Notes under the pieces: model-generated
What the model was told of the DNA's origin: nothing
The model's database searches: none
Seen by the model: the letters and a program-made list of their open reading frames with translations, nothing else
Shown here: piece after piece, positions 22,853-31,608 of the stretch
How the letters are laid out: every line of letters begins with the position of its first letter
Numbering within the stretch: the first letter of the stretch is position 1
Made by a program: the position numbers and the translations under genes
Assembly (NCBI GenBank): GCA_947066815.1
Contig: CAMSZT010000033.1
Coordinates: 1-36,567 of the forward strand
DNA length: 36,567 bases
Direction: 5' to 3'
Origin: an uncultured Lachnotalea sp.
GTDB taxonomy: Bacteria > Bacillota > Clostridia > Lachnospirales > Lachnospiraceae

Positions 22853-24274
22853 TCACTGCCAGGCGTTTCCGCTTTCACGTGTGCCGCTTTCCTCCCATGA
22901 AACATCCTCCCGGTCATAAAATCTGTACTTTTCGCTGCTTTGATTTTCCTGCATGATACAGTTTTCCAGCGTAAACGACGTATTTCCGGCAGTACCTCCG
23001 AACAGGGGAGCCTCTCCGTTTCCGACAAAGGCACACTCCTCAAACCGAAGTTCCCCATCTCCCCCCAGCCAGTACAGCGCCTCGTCGCTGCAGTCCCGGA
23101 TCACGGTCCTCCGCGCCATAATACTGCTGTTGCTGCCGGAAAGCCCGGTCAGGCCGCATCCGTAAATGTCACATCCCTCCAGTTTTACATCCTCACAGTT
23201 ATGGAAAAGGACCACGCCCGCCGTGCATTCCGATATCTCCGGGGGAAGCTCATGGCCCATGATCAGGCCGTACAGCAGAAGATTTTTGCAGTTATATGCC
23301 GAAAGGATCAGCTCATCCCCATTCGTCGTCACCAGCCTGGTCTTCCCGGTTCCGATGATGGAGAGGTTTTCAAATCCCTGAAAATTCAGATACTGCACCT
23401 CGTAGGTCCCGTCTCCCAGGTAGAGCTCTGTATTGGAGAGATCCGCATTCATGGCCAGTTCTTTGAGCTCTGCCCCATCCTCCGCTTCCAGGCTCCGCCG
23501 CTCGATCCCGTCCTGGGGAAGCTCCGGCATCTCCAGGCCCACTTCCGGGTCATAATACTGCACGGTCTCATTTTCCTGCCCATCCTCTCCCGCAGTTTCT
23601 CCCGAGCCCTCCGTCTCCGGGCCGGATTCCTCATCCGTACCGGCAGGCAGGCCCGCCGTCAGCTCCCCTGCCTCCTCCAGCACAAAGTCGGGAACATCCT
23701 CTCTGGAAAGAGGCCGCACCTGGATCTGTGTCTCCCCGTCCGCAAGCACCGCCATCTGCCCGGCCTCGACGGCCACGCTGTCCCCTTTCGGCGTCCGGCA
23801 CTCCACGGTCCCTTCCAGGAGGCCCAGCCGGGAGTAGTCCTCCCCCCGCTCCATCCATCCGCAGGTCCCCCGGATCCCCGTGATCATCGTGGAGGTCCGG
23901 ATCTCCATGGACTCGTCCTCCCCCAGCGGTTCCGTCACGTTGAAAAACAGACCGCCGGACCGCACGTCGATCTCCAGTTTCTTTTTGTCTTCGCTCTTCT
24001 GTATCTCGATCTCACTGTCCTCATCCATCTTGGCAAGCTTCACCTCGTCTAGGTCGATCCAGGCATAGCTCGCCGCCTCCGTCCCCACCTGATAACCGCT
24101 GTAAAGCCCCAGGTTTTCCGTCGGGGAAACCGCCTTTTCCTTCTCGTCCTGTACGGCGACCGTCCCTTTTGTCTGCACCAGGTGCATGGTCGCCGCCGTC
24201 TTTTTATCCCCGCCGCACCCTGCAAGGAGCGCTGCCGCCAGCAGGCCTGCCGCCATCCATGATCTCTTCCTCAT
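22853..24274 (-). CDS. FecR-domain lipoprotein with right-handed beta-helix
   Basis: 473 residues from MRKRSWMAAGLLAAALLAGCGG. A lipobox (LLAGC, cysteine near residue 20) anchors it outside the membrane. Residues about 28-190 are FecR-like (HLVQTKGTVAVQ, YSGYQVGTEAASYAWIDLDEVKLAKMDEDSEIEI, MEIRTSTMITGIRGTCGW, GLLEGTVEC, AGQMAVL). An acidic linker of glutamate, glycine and serine (about 215-250) follows, then a parallel beta-helix from about 280 with repeated short strands ending in N/D-C (NCKNLLLYG, NCEDVKLEGCDIYGCG, DCSDEALYWLGG, ECAFVGNG, NCIMQENQ). In clostridia such FecR proteins are not iron signallers; function is unknown, perhaps surface binding or polysaccharide contact. Start at 24274 has GGAGGAGAGGGAAA. 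Confidence 0.85.
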   Translation of the reverse strand: MRKRSWMAAGLLAAALLAGCGGDKKTAATMHLVQTKGTVAVQDEKEKAVSPTENLGLYSGYQVGTEAASYAWIDLDEVKLAKMDEDSEIEIQKSEDKKKLEIDVRSGGLFFNVTEPLGEDESMEIRTSTMITGIRGTCGWMERGEDYSRLGLLEGTVECRTPKGDSVAVEAGQMAVLADGETQIQVRPLSREDVPDFVLEEAGELTAGLPAGTDEESGPETEGSGETAGEDGQENETVQYYDPEVGLEMPELPQDGIERRSLEAEDGAELKELAMNADLSNTELYLGDGTYEVQYLNFQGFENLSIIGTGKTRLVTTNGDELILSAYNCKNLLLYGLIMGHELPPEISECTAGVVLFHNCEDVKLEGCDIYGCGLTGLSGSNSSIMARRTVIRDCSDEALYWLGGDGELRFEECAFVGNGEAPLFGGTAGNTSFTLENCIMQENQSSEKYRFYDREDVSWEESGTRESGNAWQ

Positions 24275-24350
24275 TTTCCCTCTCCTCCTGTCATCCCATA
24301 AAGACTTTCTACCTGCGCGGTTGGAAAACCTTCGCAAAACCAATACCCCA

Positions 24351-24379
24351 ACTGTACTACAAAAGCCGGCTGCTTACAA
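24351..24379 (-). promoter_or_regulatory. Promoter of the FecR/beta-helix gene
   Basis: Leftward TTGTAA (24374-24379), 17 bases, TACAGT (24351-24356), about 75 bases before the start codon and just past the comEC stop. Confidence 0.6.
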
Positions 24380-24416
24380 GTCCGTTTCTGCTCCCGCTGT
24401 AAAAACCCTTCTATAA

Positions 24417-27098
24417 TTAATGAGATCCGGAGCTTCCCTCGGGATTTCCTTCCGGGATCCCGCTCCCTCTGTACCCGGAGATCCGGACCCGCTCTCCGTT
24501 GCTCCTCACCGTCACGGCCCCGCACCGATCTGTGCGGAATACCCGACAGCCGGCGGCCGAAAGCCGCTCCAGGGTCTCCTGCGCCGGATGTCCGTAGCGG
24601 TTATTCTTTCCGCAGGAGATGACGCCGTATCCCGGAGCCGCCGCTTCCAGAAAGTCCGTCCCGCCCGCGCCGCCGGAGCCGTGGTGGGGAACCTTGAGGA
24701 TATCTGCCCTTCTCCCGGAGGCTTTGCGGTATGCCTCCAGGTACCCGGTCACCGCATCCTCGCCGCCGCCCTCCAGGTCCCCGGTGAACAGGACGTCAAG
24801 CTCCCTCCAGGAAAACCATAGGACCATGGACGCCTCATTCTCCTCCAGGGATCCGGCCGCTTTCCCGCCGGAAGCCTCCGGCCAGAGACAGGTGAAGGCC
24901 GCCTCCCCCGCTGTGAGCCGCTCCCCGCGGCCCAGGAAAAGGACAGGGATCCCGGCCTCCTCCGCCTGTTCCTTGAGGGCCGCAAGCCCTTCTCCCTCCT
25001 CCCGCCCGCGGGGCAGGACAAGAGCTCCGATCCGGCCTGTCCCGATCAGCCCGGCGATGCCGTTTATGTGATCCGCATCCCCGTGGCTCACCAGGGCAAA
25101 GTCTGCCCCTTTCACCGCCCGGACGTCCAGAAACGGCTCCAGGCGGTACTCTCCCACCTCCTTCTGGTCGCTGCTCCCCCCGTCGACGAGAAAGGTCACT
25201 CCTTCCGGCGTCCTGAGAAAACAGCTGTCCCCCTGGCCCACATTCAGGAAGGTGATCTCCAGTTCCCGGCCGCGGACCGGCGTCAGACTGAGGAACAGCC
25301 CCGCAAAAAGCAGGAGGCCCGGCAGCCCGCTCTTTCCCCCCCTCCTCAGCCCTCTCTTTTCTTTTTTCTCCTTCTTTTTTCGCTCTTCCGTTTCCCGGCC
25401 GGCCCTTTTTCCCTCTCCCGTTTTTTCTTCCTTCGTTTTTTCTCCCATCCTTTTTTCTTGCTCCGCTTTCTCCTCCTCCTTTTTCTCCGCCGCCCGCCGT
25501 AAAAGCCATCTGCAAAAGAGGAGCAGCAGCATTCCGTACAACAGAAGCTGCCAGTTCTCCGGCCGGCCCGTCCGCCAGACGGCGCCGGGCAGCCGCAGGC
25601 TCCGCGCCCCCAAAAACTCATACAGTCCCAGGATCCACCCGGCAGGCCGGAGCAGGAGGGACAGGAGCCCCGGCAGGGCTCCTCCCAAGAGGGCCCCCGC
25701 GATCCCGAGAAGGGCGGCCGCCGTAAAAAGAGGCAGCACCGCCAGGTTCAGAAGCAGGCCGTAAACCGGGATTTTATAAAAGAAGGAGGCCTGAACGGGA
25801 AGTGTCAGAAGCTGGATGGAAAGCCCCGGAAAGAGGGGCGAGAGAAATTTGGGAAGTCCTGCCCGGGAAAGGAGGGGATAGATCAGCCCCAGTGCCAGCA
25901 CGGAGCCGAAGGACAGGAGAAAACCGCTCTGGAACAGGAGGAGAGGGCGGCGCAAAAGCATCACGAGGGCAGAGAGGGCGGCCGCCGAGGCCAGGTCATA
26001 CTGCCTGCCGAGCGCCTGCCCGATCCCATAGACCGTCAGCATAAAAAACGCCCGGCCCGCGCTGGTCCCCTCGCCGGTCAGAAGGTAATAACAGAAGGAC
26101 ATGGCCGTACAGCCGGCCGCCGCCAGCACATAAGAGCAGTTCAGCCTTTTTCGCAGAAGGCGCCAGACCCCCATGCCGGCCAGGGAGATGTGGAGGCCGC
26201 TGATGGCGAGAAGATGCCCCATGCCGCTCTCCGTGTACAGGGAGACGCTCCCTCCGTCGGCCTCCCACTTTTCTCCGAGGACCATGGCACAGAGCATCCC
26301 TCCGCTCTCTTCTCCCGCCGTCCGCAGAAGATTGTCGGAACCATACTGTCTGAGGAGTCTTAAGCCCATCCGCAGACAGTCTGTCCTGCCGGATACCGCG
26401 AGGAGGGCCGTCCCCTTTGCCCGGTAGGAGATCCCCTGGCTCCGGTAATAGCTCCGGCTGTCGAACTGCCCCGGATTCCCGGGCTCCTCCATCTCCGAAA
26501 GCCGGACCCTCATGGTGAGGTCCCGGCCCTCCCGCACGCCCTCCGGCAGCTCCTCCAGGGTAAGCTGTACGCCTCCCACCGGAAACACCTCTGTCTCTTC
26601 CGGCCCGGCGCTCCGATCCCCGGCCTCCTCCGCCGGAATCCCCCCCTTTTCGGAATCCTCCGGCCGGAAGCTGCAGCCGGAGAGCAGGAGGCGGAAGCTC
26701 TCTTCCCCCTTCGTGCTGCGAAGCTCCATGCGGACGATCCGCCCGGAGAGGACCCCTGTCAGGCTCTCCTTCTCCGCCAGGATCCCATCCAGCCGCCTGA
26801 CGGCAGGAGGATCCCCGGACCGGGAAAGCCGGAGCGATCCGAGCACGAAAAAAAGAGACAGAAAAAACCACAGGACCCGTCTGCCCCGCACGCCCTGTCC
26901 CCCGGAACGTCTGGCCGGGCACGCCCGCCGCGCCCTCCTGCGGACAAAGAGGAAAATCTTCTTGCTCTTGCGTAAACAACAGACTGCCGCTGTCCCTGCC
27001 GCCGCGAGAAAGACAGCAGGCCAAAGGCCCCCGCCATGCAGGGCAAGCACCTCTCCAAGCGCATAGGCTCCCGCATACCAAAGCAATGGCCTTTTCAT
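24417..27098 (-). CDS. comEC: ComEC/Rec2 DNA uptake channel with metallo-beta-lactamase domain
   Basis: 893 residues. Membrane channel for single-stranded DNA in natural transformation. After two amino-terminal helices comes the OB-like DUF4131 region (about residues 105-270), the competence domain with many helices (GHLLAISGLHISLAGMGVWRLLRK near 290-313, FFMLTVYGIGQALGRQYDLASAAALSAL, and on to about 545), and a secreted metallo-beta-lactamase domain from about 630 (TFLNVGQGDSCFLRTPEG, LVSHGDADHINGIAGLIG, VLFTGDLEGGGEDA, LKVPHHGSGG). Unusual: a 50-residue run of almost only lysine, glutamate, arginine and glycine (about 545-600) links the two. The ribosome binding site is poor: AAGGAG stands about 17 bases from the ATG, yet a TAA lies in frame just upstream. 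Last of comEA-RR-HK-GerMN-comEC. Confidence 0.93.
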   Translation of the reverse strand: MKRPLLWYAGAYALGEVLALHGGGLWPAVFLAAAGTAAVCCLRKSKKIFLFVRRRARRACPARRSGGQGVRGRRVLWFFLSLFFVLGSLRLSRSGDPPAVRRLDGILAEKESLTGVLSGRIVRMELRSTKGEESFRLLLSGCSFRPEDSEKGGIPAEEAGDRSAGPEETEVFPVGGVQLTLEELPEGVREGRDLTMRVRLSEMEEPGNPGQFDSRSYYRSQGISYRAKGTALLAVSGRTDCLRMGLRLLRQYGSDNLLRTAGEESGGMLCAMVLGEKWEADGGSVSLYTESGMGHLLAISGLHISLAGMGVWRLLRKRLNCSYVLAAAGCTAMSFCYYLLTGEGTSAGRAFFMLTVYGIGQALGRQYDLASAAALSALVMLLRRPLLLFQSGFLLSFGSVLALGLIYPLLSRAGLPKFLSPLFPGLSIQLLTLPVQASFFYKIPVYGLLLNLAVLPLFTAAALLGIAGALLGGALPGLLSLLLRPAGWILGLYEFLGARSLRLPGAVWRTGRPENWQLLLYGMLLLLFCRWLLRRAAEKKEEEKAEQEKRMGEKTKEEKTGEGKRAGRETEERKKKEKKEKRGLRRGGKSGLPGLLLFAGLFLSLTPVRGRELEITFLNVGQGDSCFLRTPEGVTFLVDGGSSDQKEVGEYRLEPFLDVRAVKGADFALVSHGDADHINGIAGLIGTGRIGALVLPRGREEGEGLAALKEQAEEAGIPVLFLGRGERLTAGEAAFTCLWPEASGGKAAGSLEENEASMVLWFSWRELDVLFTGDLEGGGEDAVTGYLEAYRKASGRRADILKVPHHGSGGAGGTDFLEAAAPGYGVISCGKNNRYGHPAQETLERLSAAGCRVFRTDRCGAVTVRSNGERVRISGYRGSGIPEGNPEGSSGSH

Positions 27099-27161
27099 AT
27101 TCCGTTAAAATGATCTCCTTTTTAAAATCCTGATCCCAGGCAACCTCCTGGTCCTGTCGCT

Positions 27162-28124
27162 CTACTGTTCTGTCCCCTGCTCTGCGGCCGCCCCGCCCTC
27201 GATGTATTCGGTCCGCCGCTCCAGGGGCTGCTCCAGGGCAATGCTGTCCCGGAACATGATGTTCCCGACCCCCTCCACGGAAATCTGGACCCGGCTCACA
27301 TTGGGGAGCTCCGTCAGAGAATCGACGATCGAATAGATCGGGATATAGTCGTTCACATTCAGCGCCTCATTCAGGAACGCCGAATCAAAATTGATGTAGC
27401 AGACGCCCTTCCTCGTGGCCACGGAGAGGGCCTTCGCCTTCGCCGGCAGGGTGGCATACCGCCCCGCCTCCTCACACCCGGCCAGGAGCTGCTCCACCAC
27501 CAGGGACTCCATGGAGATTCCGGTGCTGCACACCACCGACCGCTCTGTCTCCAGGAGCTTCGTTCCCGTCTCGTCGGTAAAATAAAGGGTCAGCTCCACC
27601 TGCTGCAGCTCCGCCGAGTTGTTCCCCGAGCTCTCCACAAAGGAGGAGGCCGACATCAGATGGATGCTGTTGCTCACCGCATCCATCAGAGGCTGGTCGT
27701 TGACATAAAAGCCCACGTAATCGATGCCCTCGATCTGTGTCAGGGTCTTCACCACCGCCGCCCGGCACAGGATCTCCCGGATGGGCTCCATGGCATTATA
27801 GGCAGCGTTAAAATACACAAAGAACTGGCCGCTGTCCCCGGCCTGTGTCCGTGTGATGCGGACTTCCTCCGGGATCGCCGACAAAAGCTCCATATTTTTC
27901 GGCGCCTCCTGCATTTTTTCAAGAAGGCTGTCCGCCAGCCCGGCCGGATCGGATCCCTCCTCCGCCCTGTAGATCTCCGTCCCCAGCTTCGTAAAAGCCG
28001 CGTTTGTATAATAGAGATAATATTCTCCCTCTCCCGGTTCCTCCTGCTTTGCCTCCTTCCTGCCGCAGGCCAGAAGCCCGCAGAGGACCGCCAGGAAAAC
28101 GAACAGATACCGTCTGCGCTTCAT
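27162..28124 (-). CDS. GerMN-domain lipoprotein
   Basis: 320 residues. Signal with lipobox (VFLAVLCGLLACG, cysteine near residue 21), then two GerMN (sporulation/spore germination) repeats: YYLYYTNAAFTKLGTEIYRA...LLEKMQEAPKN...QFFVYFNAAYNAM...VVKTLTQIEGIDYVGFYVN (about 35-145) and VELTLYFTDETGTKLLETER...VVEQLLAGCEEAGRYATLP...CYINFDSAFLNEALNVNDYIPIYSIVDSLTELPNVSRVQISVEG (about 175-285). In Bacillus GerM takes part in spore envelope and germination steps. Starts 15 bases after the sensor kinase stop, and GGAGAGGAGAACC precedes its ATG. Likely under control of the same two-component system. Confidence 0.9.
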   Translation of the reverse strand: MKRRRYLFVFLAVLCGLLACGRKEAKQEEPGEGEYYLYYTNAAFTKLGTEIYRAEEGSDPAGLADSLLEKMQEAPKNMELLSAIPEEVRITRTQAGDSGQFFVYFNAAYNAMEPIREILCRAAVVKTLTQIEGIDYVGFYVNDQPLMDAVSNSIHLMSASSFVESSGNNSAELQQVELTLYFTDETGTKLLETERSVVCSTGISMESLVVEQLLAGCEEAGRYATLPAKAKALSVATRKGVCYINFDSAFLNEALNVNDYIPIYSIVDSLTELPNVSRVQISVEGVGNIMFRDSIALEQPLERRTEYIEGGAAAEQGTEQ

Positions 28125-28139
28125 GGTTCTCCTCTCCTG

Positions 28140-29612
28140 TCATGCAATATAGATCAGCGGGACCCGCACGGTAAAGGTCGTCCCCTCATTCTCCCTGCTG
28201 TACAGCTTGATGGCCCCGTGGTGGGAATAGACGATGCTCTTCGTGATGGCGAGCCCCAGCCCCGTGCCTCCCGCTTCTCTGGAACGGGCCTTATCCACCC
28301 GGAAAAACCGTTCAAAGACATGCTCCTGGGATTCCTCCGGGATACCGATCCCGTTGTCGGCCACCTTCACATAGAAAAATTTGTGGTCGGCATTGAGGCT
28401 GACCTTCACCCAGCCGTCCCGGTTGTTGTATTTGACCGCATTTTCCACCAGGTTGCTGATGGCCAGGGTGAACTTCGTCTTATCCAGCTCCGCCAACACC
28501 GGCCGGAAGCTCTCCAGGATCAGATCCACATTTTTCTGCTGCGCAATAGGCCGCAGCCGTTTGAGGGTCCCCTCCAGAAGCTCATTCACATTGATCTGGG
28601 TGATATTTAATTCCGTGGAGGACCGGTCCAGACGCACCAGGCTCAAAAGATCCTCGATGATCTGGCTCTCCCGGTCGATCTCCTCGGAGATATCGCTCAT
28701 GAACTCCCGGTAAAGCTCCACCGGGATTTCCTCCTGTCCCATCAGCGAATCCGCCAGCACCCGGATGGAGGTGATGGGCGTCTTGAGCTCATGGGATACG
28801 TTGGACACAAACTGCTGCCGGGACTCATCCAGCCGCTTGAGCTGCTTCAGGGTTTTGTTGTACGCCTCCGAGACCCGCCTGGTCTCCACAAAATCTCCCA
28901 CTTTGATCTCCTCGCCCAGCGGATTCTCCGTCGCGTGGTTCAGGGAGGACGTGATCCGTTTAAAGGGCCTTACCATCCAGTGGGAGAGGACCGCCGAGAG
29001 CGCGACGACCATCACCGCCTCGATGGTCTCCAGCAGACGTATCCGCAGCTTAAGCTTTTCCGCCAGCTCGTCCAGGGAACTGGTGGAGGAGGACAGGAGC
29101 ATGACTCCGACCACCTCTGTATTATCCGCACCATAAATAGGCTGGGCAAAATCCAGATACCGGTCGCCCTGCTTGTAATTCACCTTTGTCTCCCCGGAAA
29201 AACACTGGAGCACGGCCTCCGAGATATTGTACTTCCCGCTGTCGATCTCATATGTATCCTTGATGGTCCGGAAGCTTTTGTTCACCACGATGACACGGCC
29301 GTCCTGAAGCCTGGCCATCTGTTCCAGTTCGGCGTCGATGACCTCGTTCTGGGGATTATCCACGTAACCGCTCTTGGAAACCTGGTTCGCCACGATCATC
29401 CACTGATTCTGGATCCTTGCGATCCTGGACTGGACCTCATTGGCAGTCGACGTGGCGTAGACAATGTGATTGATGACGGACACCGGGACCGTCCCGAACA
29501 GGACCAGCATCACAAACCAGATCAGCCGCAGGCTCCGGAGCCGTCCCGGCTTCCTCTCCCCGCTCCTCTTATCCTTTGAAAAAATAACCAACGCCCCATT
29601 TCGTATATACAT
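28140..29612 (-). CDS. Sensor histidine kinase (WalK/PhoR-like)
   Basis: About 490 residues. First transmembrane helix LIWFVMLVLFGTVPVSVI (about 30-50), an extracytoplasmic sensor domain to about 195, a second helix IEAVMVVALSAVLSHWMV (about 197-214), a HAMP linker, the dimerisation helix with phosphorylated histidine in VSHELKTPITSIRVLADSL (His about 274), and HATPase boxes (NLVENAVKYNN, VADNGIGIPEE, GGTGLGLAI). The start is unsure: ATG at 29612 overlaps the regulator by 44 bases and has no clear ribosome binding site; a GTG at 29624 or a downstream TTG is possible. A purine-rich AAGAGGAGCGG right after the regulator stop hints at a later non-ATG start. Confidence 0.92.
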   Translation of the reverse strand: MYIRNGALVIFSKDKRSGERKPGRLRSLRLIWFVMLVLFGTVPVSVINHIVYATSTANEVQSRIARIQNQWMIVANQVSKSGYVDNPQNEVIDAELEQMARLQDGRVIVVNKSFRTIKDTYEIDSGKYNISEAVLQCFSGETKVNYKQGDRYLDFAQPIYGADNTEVVGVMLLSSSTSSLDELAEKLKLRIRLLETIEAVMVVALSAVLSHWMVRPFKRITSSLNHATENPLGEEIKVGDFVETRRVSEAYNKTLKQLKRLDESRQQFVSNVSHELKTPITSIRVLADSLMGQEEIPVELYREFMSDISEEIDRESQIIEDLLSLVRLDRSSTELNITQINVNELLEGTLKRLRPIAQQKNVDLILESFRPVLAELDKTKFTLAISNLVENAVKYNNRDGWVKVSLNADHKFFYVKVADNGIGIPEESQEHVFERFFRVDKARSREAGGTGLGLAITKSIVYSHHGAIKLYSRENEGTTFTVRVPLIYIA

Positions 29613-30258
29613 ACTGCGGGTCACTGGGATTGGCCTCCACCTTTTCCCGCAGCCTTCTCACGTGTACGTCCACGGTCCTGACATCGCCGGGATATTCATA
29701 ACCCCACACGATGTTCAGGAGCTTTTCCCTGCTGTAGACCTTCCCGGGATTGGTGAGAAGGAGCTCCAGAAGGTCGAACTCCTTTCCGGTCAGGTTCAGC
29801 TCCTTCTCGCCGCTCCAGACCCTCCGGCTTTCTTTGTCCATGGTCAGTCCCTTTACTTTCAGGACATTCTTCTGCTCTGCAGCCTTTGCTTTCTTTGCGT
29901 TCCTGCGGATGATGGCCTTGATCCGTGCCTTTACCTCCAGGATATTGAAAGGCTTGGTCACATAATCGTCCGCTCCCATATCCAGCCCCAGGATCTTATC
30001 CATATCGTCACTTTTCGCCGTTATCATGATGATGGGCACATCGGAGAACTCCCGGATCTGCTGACACACCTCGAAGCCGTCAAAGACCGGAAGCATCACA
30101 TCGAGGAGGATCAGATCGTACTCCCCCCGCTTTGCCAGGTCAATGGCTTCCTGCCCGTCGTATGCGCAGTCCACCTCCATGCCCTCCTGCTCCAGGCTGA
30201 ACCGGAGCCCCTTCACGATCAGCTTTTCATCGTCAACCACCAGAATCCTGTTTGCCAT
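29569..30258 (-). CDS. OmpR/PhoB-family response regulator (WalR-like)
   Basis: 229 residues. Receiver domain 1-120 with acidic pocket VDDE, phosphorylated Asp53 in LILLDVMLPVFDGFEVC, MITAKSDDMDK and KPF; winged-helix DNA-binding domain about 130-229 (LTGKEFDLLELLLTNPGKVYSREKLLNIVWGYEYPGDVRTVDVHVRRLREKVE, ending WGVGYFFKG). Directly upstream of and overlapping its kinase. The gene series with GerMN and comEC suggests control of envelope or sporulation genes, but no target sites were identified. AGGGTGAGCAG precedes the ATG. Confidence 0.95.
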   Translation of the reverse strand: MANRILVVDDEKLIVKGLRFSLEQEGMEVDCAYDGQEAIDLAKRGEYDLILLDVMLPVFDGFEVCQQIREFSDVPIIMITAKSDDMDKILGLDMGADDYVTKPFNILEVKARIKAIIRRNAKKAKAAEQKNVLKVKGLTMDKESRRVWSGEKELNLTGKEFDLLELLLTNPGKVYSREKLLNIVWGYEYPGDVRTVDVHVRRLREKVEANPSDPQYVYTKWGVGYFFKG

Positions 30259-30346
30259 CTGCTCACCCTGCCCTTCAAATGCTGCCTTTCCCTCCCGGTC
30301 TTTTGCCCCGGTCTTATCCTTCGGGTCTTCCCTGCGTCCCTGTGCC

Positions 30347-31102
30347 TCAGTCCCTCACCGTGATCTTATCCCTCAGCTTTGCGTAGGCCGCCTCCTTGAT
30401 CCCCGGTATCCGCATGATATCCTCGGGTTTCTCAAAGGGCCCCTGTTCTTCCCTCCAGGAGAGGATCGCCTCCGCCTTTGCCTCCCCGATGCCGGGCAGG
30501 CTCATGAGGGTCTCCTTATCCGCATGGTTCAGATCCACCAGGCCGTCTCTTTCCGCGGCTGTCCCGCCGGCCCCGTCATCCGGTCCCGCCTCCTCCCGGC
30601 CCCCGGTCACGCCAAAGGACCCGGAGGGTCCGCACGCTTCCCCCTCGGAAAGCTCCGAGAGAAAGGGGACCCGTACCTTCGCCCCGTCGAAGACCTCGTC
30701 CGCCAGGTTGAGATAATCCGCCGCAGCCTCCGGCGCCATGCCTCCGGCGGCTTCCACCGCCTCGAACACCCGGCTTCCCGCAGGCAGCCGGTAAACGCCC
30801 GGGGCATTCACGGCCCCGCAGACATGGACCTGGAGCGTCTCCGGCGCGGCCGTCGCAGGGGAATCCTCCGCGCCGGTCTCACGGCCGCCTTCTCCCTCCC
30901 CGGCCCTTTCCTCCGTCTCTTTATCCGCTCCCGGACCGGAGCCGGAATCTTCCGTCTCCTCCCCTGCCTCCCCGGCGGGCACGGTCTCCAGGACCACCGC
31001 CTGTTCCCGGCCGCAGCCGGAAAGGGCGGCAAGGACCGCCGCCAGGAGGAACGCTTTCCTCCAGCCTGTAAATCTGTTTTTTTCTTCTTTTTTTCGGTAC
31101 AT
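30347..31102 (-). CDS. comEA: ComEA-type DNA-binding protein
   Basis: 251 residues from MYRKKEEKNRFTGWRKAFLL. A signal peptide ending in a lipobox-like LSGCG (cysteine near 30) is followed by an acidic disordered linker, an SLBB domain (LQVHVCGAVNAPGVYRLPAGSRVFEAVEAAGGM, about 92-160), a second linker rich in glycine and glutamate, and a pair of helix-hairpin-helix motifs (VDLNHADKETLMSLPGIGEAKAEAILSWREEQGPFEKPEDIMRIPGIKEAAYAKLRDKI, about 190-248). This is the layout of ComEA, the DNA receptor that hands DNA to ComEC. Most ComEA proteins use a transmembrane anchor; a lipid anchor would be a variation. AAGGAGGATGTC precedes the ATG at 31102. Confidence 0.92.
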   Translation of the reverse strand: MYRKKEEKNRFTGWRKAFLLAAVLAALSGCGREQAVVLETVPAGEAGEETEDSGSGPGADKETEERAGEGEGGRETGAEDSPATAAPETLQVHVCGAVNAPGVYRLPAGSRVFEAVEAAGGMAPEAAADYLNLADEVFDGAKVRVPFLSELSEGEACGPSGSFGVTGGREEAGPDDGAGGTAAERDGLVDLNHADKETLMSLPGIGEAKAEAILSWREEQGPFEKPEDIMRIPGIKEAAYAKLRDKITVRD

Positions 31103-31179
31103 GACATCCTCCTTCCGGCGGATGCCCGCATTTCTCACACCTCTTTATTCTAACCGAAACGCCCGTTCTTTACAAGAGG

Positions 31180-31608
31180 CTACCACTTAAAAATTATGAT
31201 TCCGGCCACGGAAATTATCATTCCCAGGAGCTTGTGCCATTCAAAAGCCGCTTTCTCCGTTCCGAAGAGCCCGAACAGCTCGATCACGTAAGCCACGGCC
31301 ACCTGCGCCACCACGATCAGCATGGCGGCCCTGGCCGGTCCCAGGCTCCCCATGGCCTCGATGACCGTATAGGTGATAAAGGCCCCCATGACTCCTCCGA
31401 GCAGCATGTATTTGGGCTCCACCTGCCAGAAGGCGAGCACCGGCTCCCGTCCCGTGAAAAGCCAGGCAGCCGCGCAGGTCAGAAATGCCGTGAGCTGGAC
31501 AAACCCGGCCGCCACCCAGACGCTGCTGGCCTTCGTCACCTCCGTGTTAAATACACCCTGAATGCTCATAAGCGCTCCCGAGAGCAGGGCGATCAGTACT
31601 CCGAACAT
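31180..31608 (-). CDS. DMT-superfamily small membrane protein (DUF606/YdcZ)
   Basis: 142 residues with five hydrophobic segments: MFGVLIALLSGALMSIQGV, VAAGFVQLTAFLTCAAAWLF, YMLLGGVMGAFITYTVIEAM, ARAAMLIVVAQVAVAYVIELFGLF and LLGMIISVAGIIIF. The FGVLIALLSGALMSIQGVFNTEVTK start is characteristic of DUF606. Relatives usually form tandem pairs of half-size transporters; here only one is present. The ribosome binding site (GGAGGGA) lies inside the 3' arm of a strong hairpin that ends five bases before the ATG, so translation may be occluded or the gene poorly expressed. Confidence 0.88.
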   Translation of the reverse strand: MFGVLIALLSGALMSIQGVFNTEVTKASSVWVAAGFVQLTAFLTCAAAWLFTGREPVLAFWQVEPKYMLLGGVMGAFITYTVIEAMGSLGPARAAMLIVVAQVAVAYVIELFGLFGTEKAAFEWHKLLGMIISVAGIIIFKW

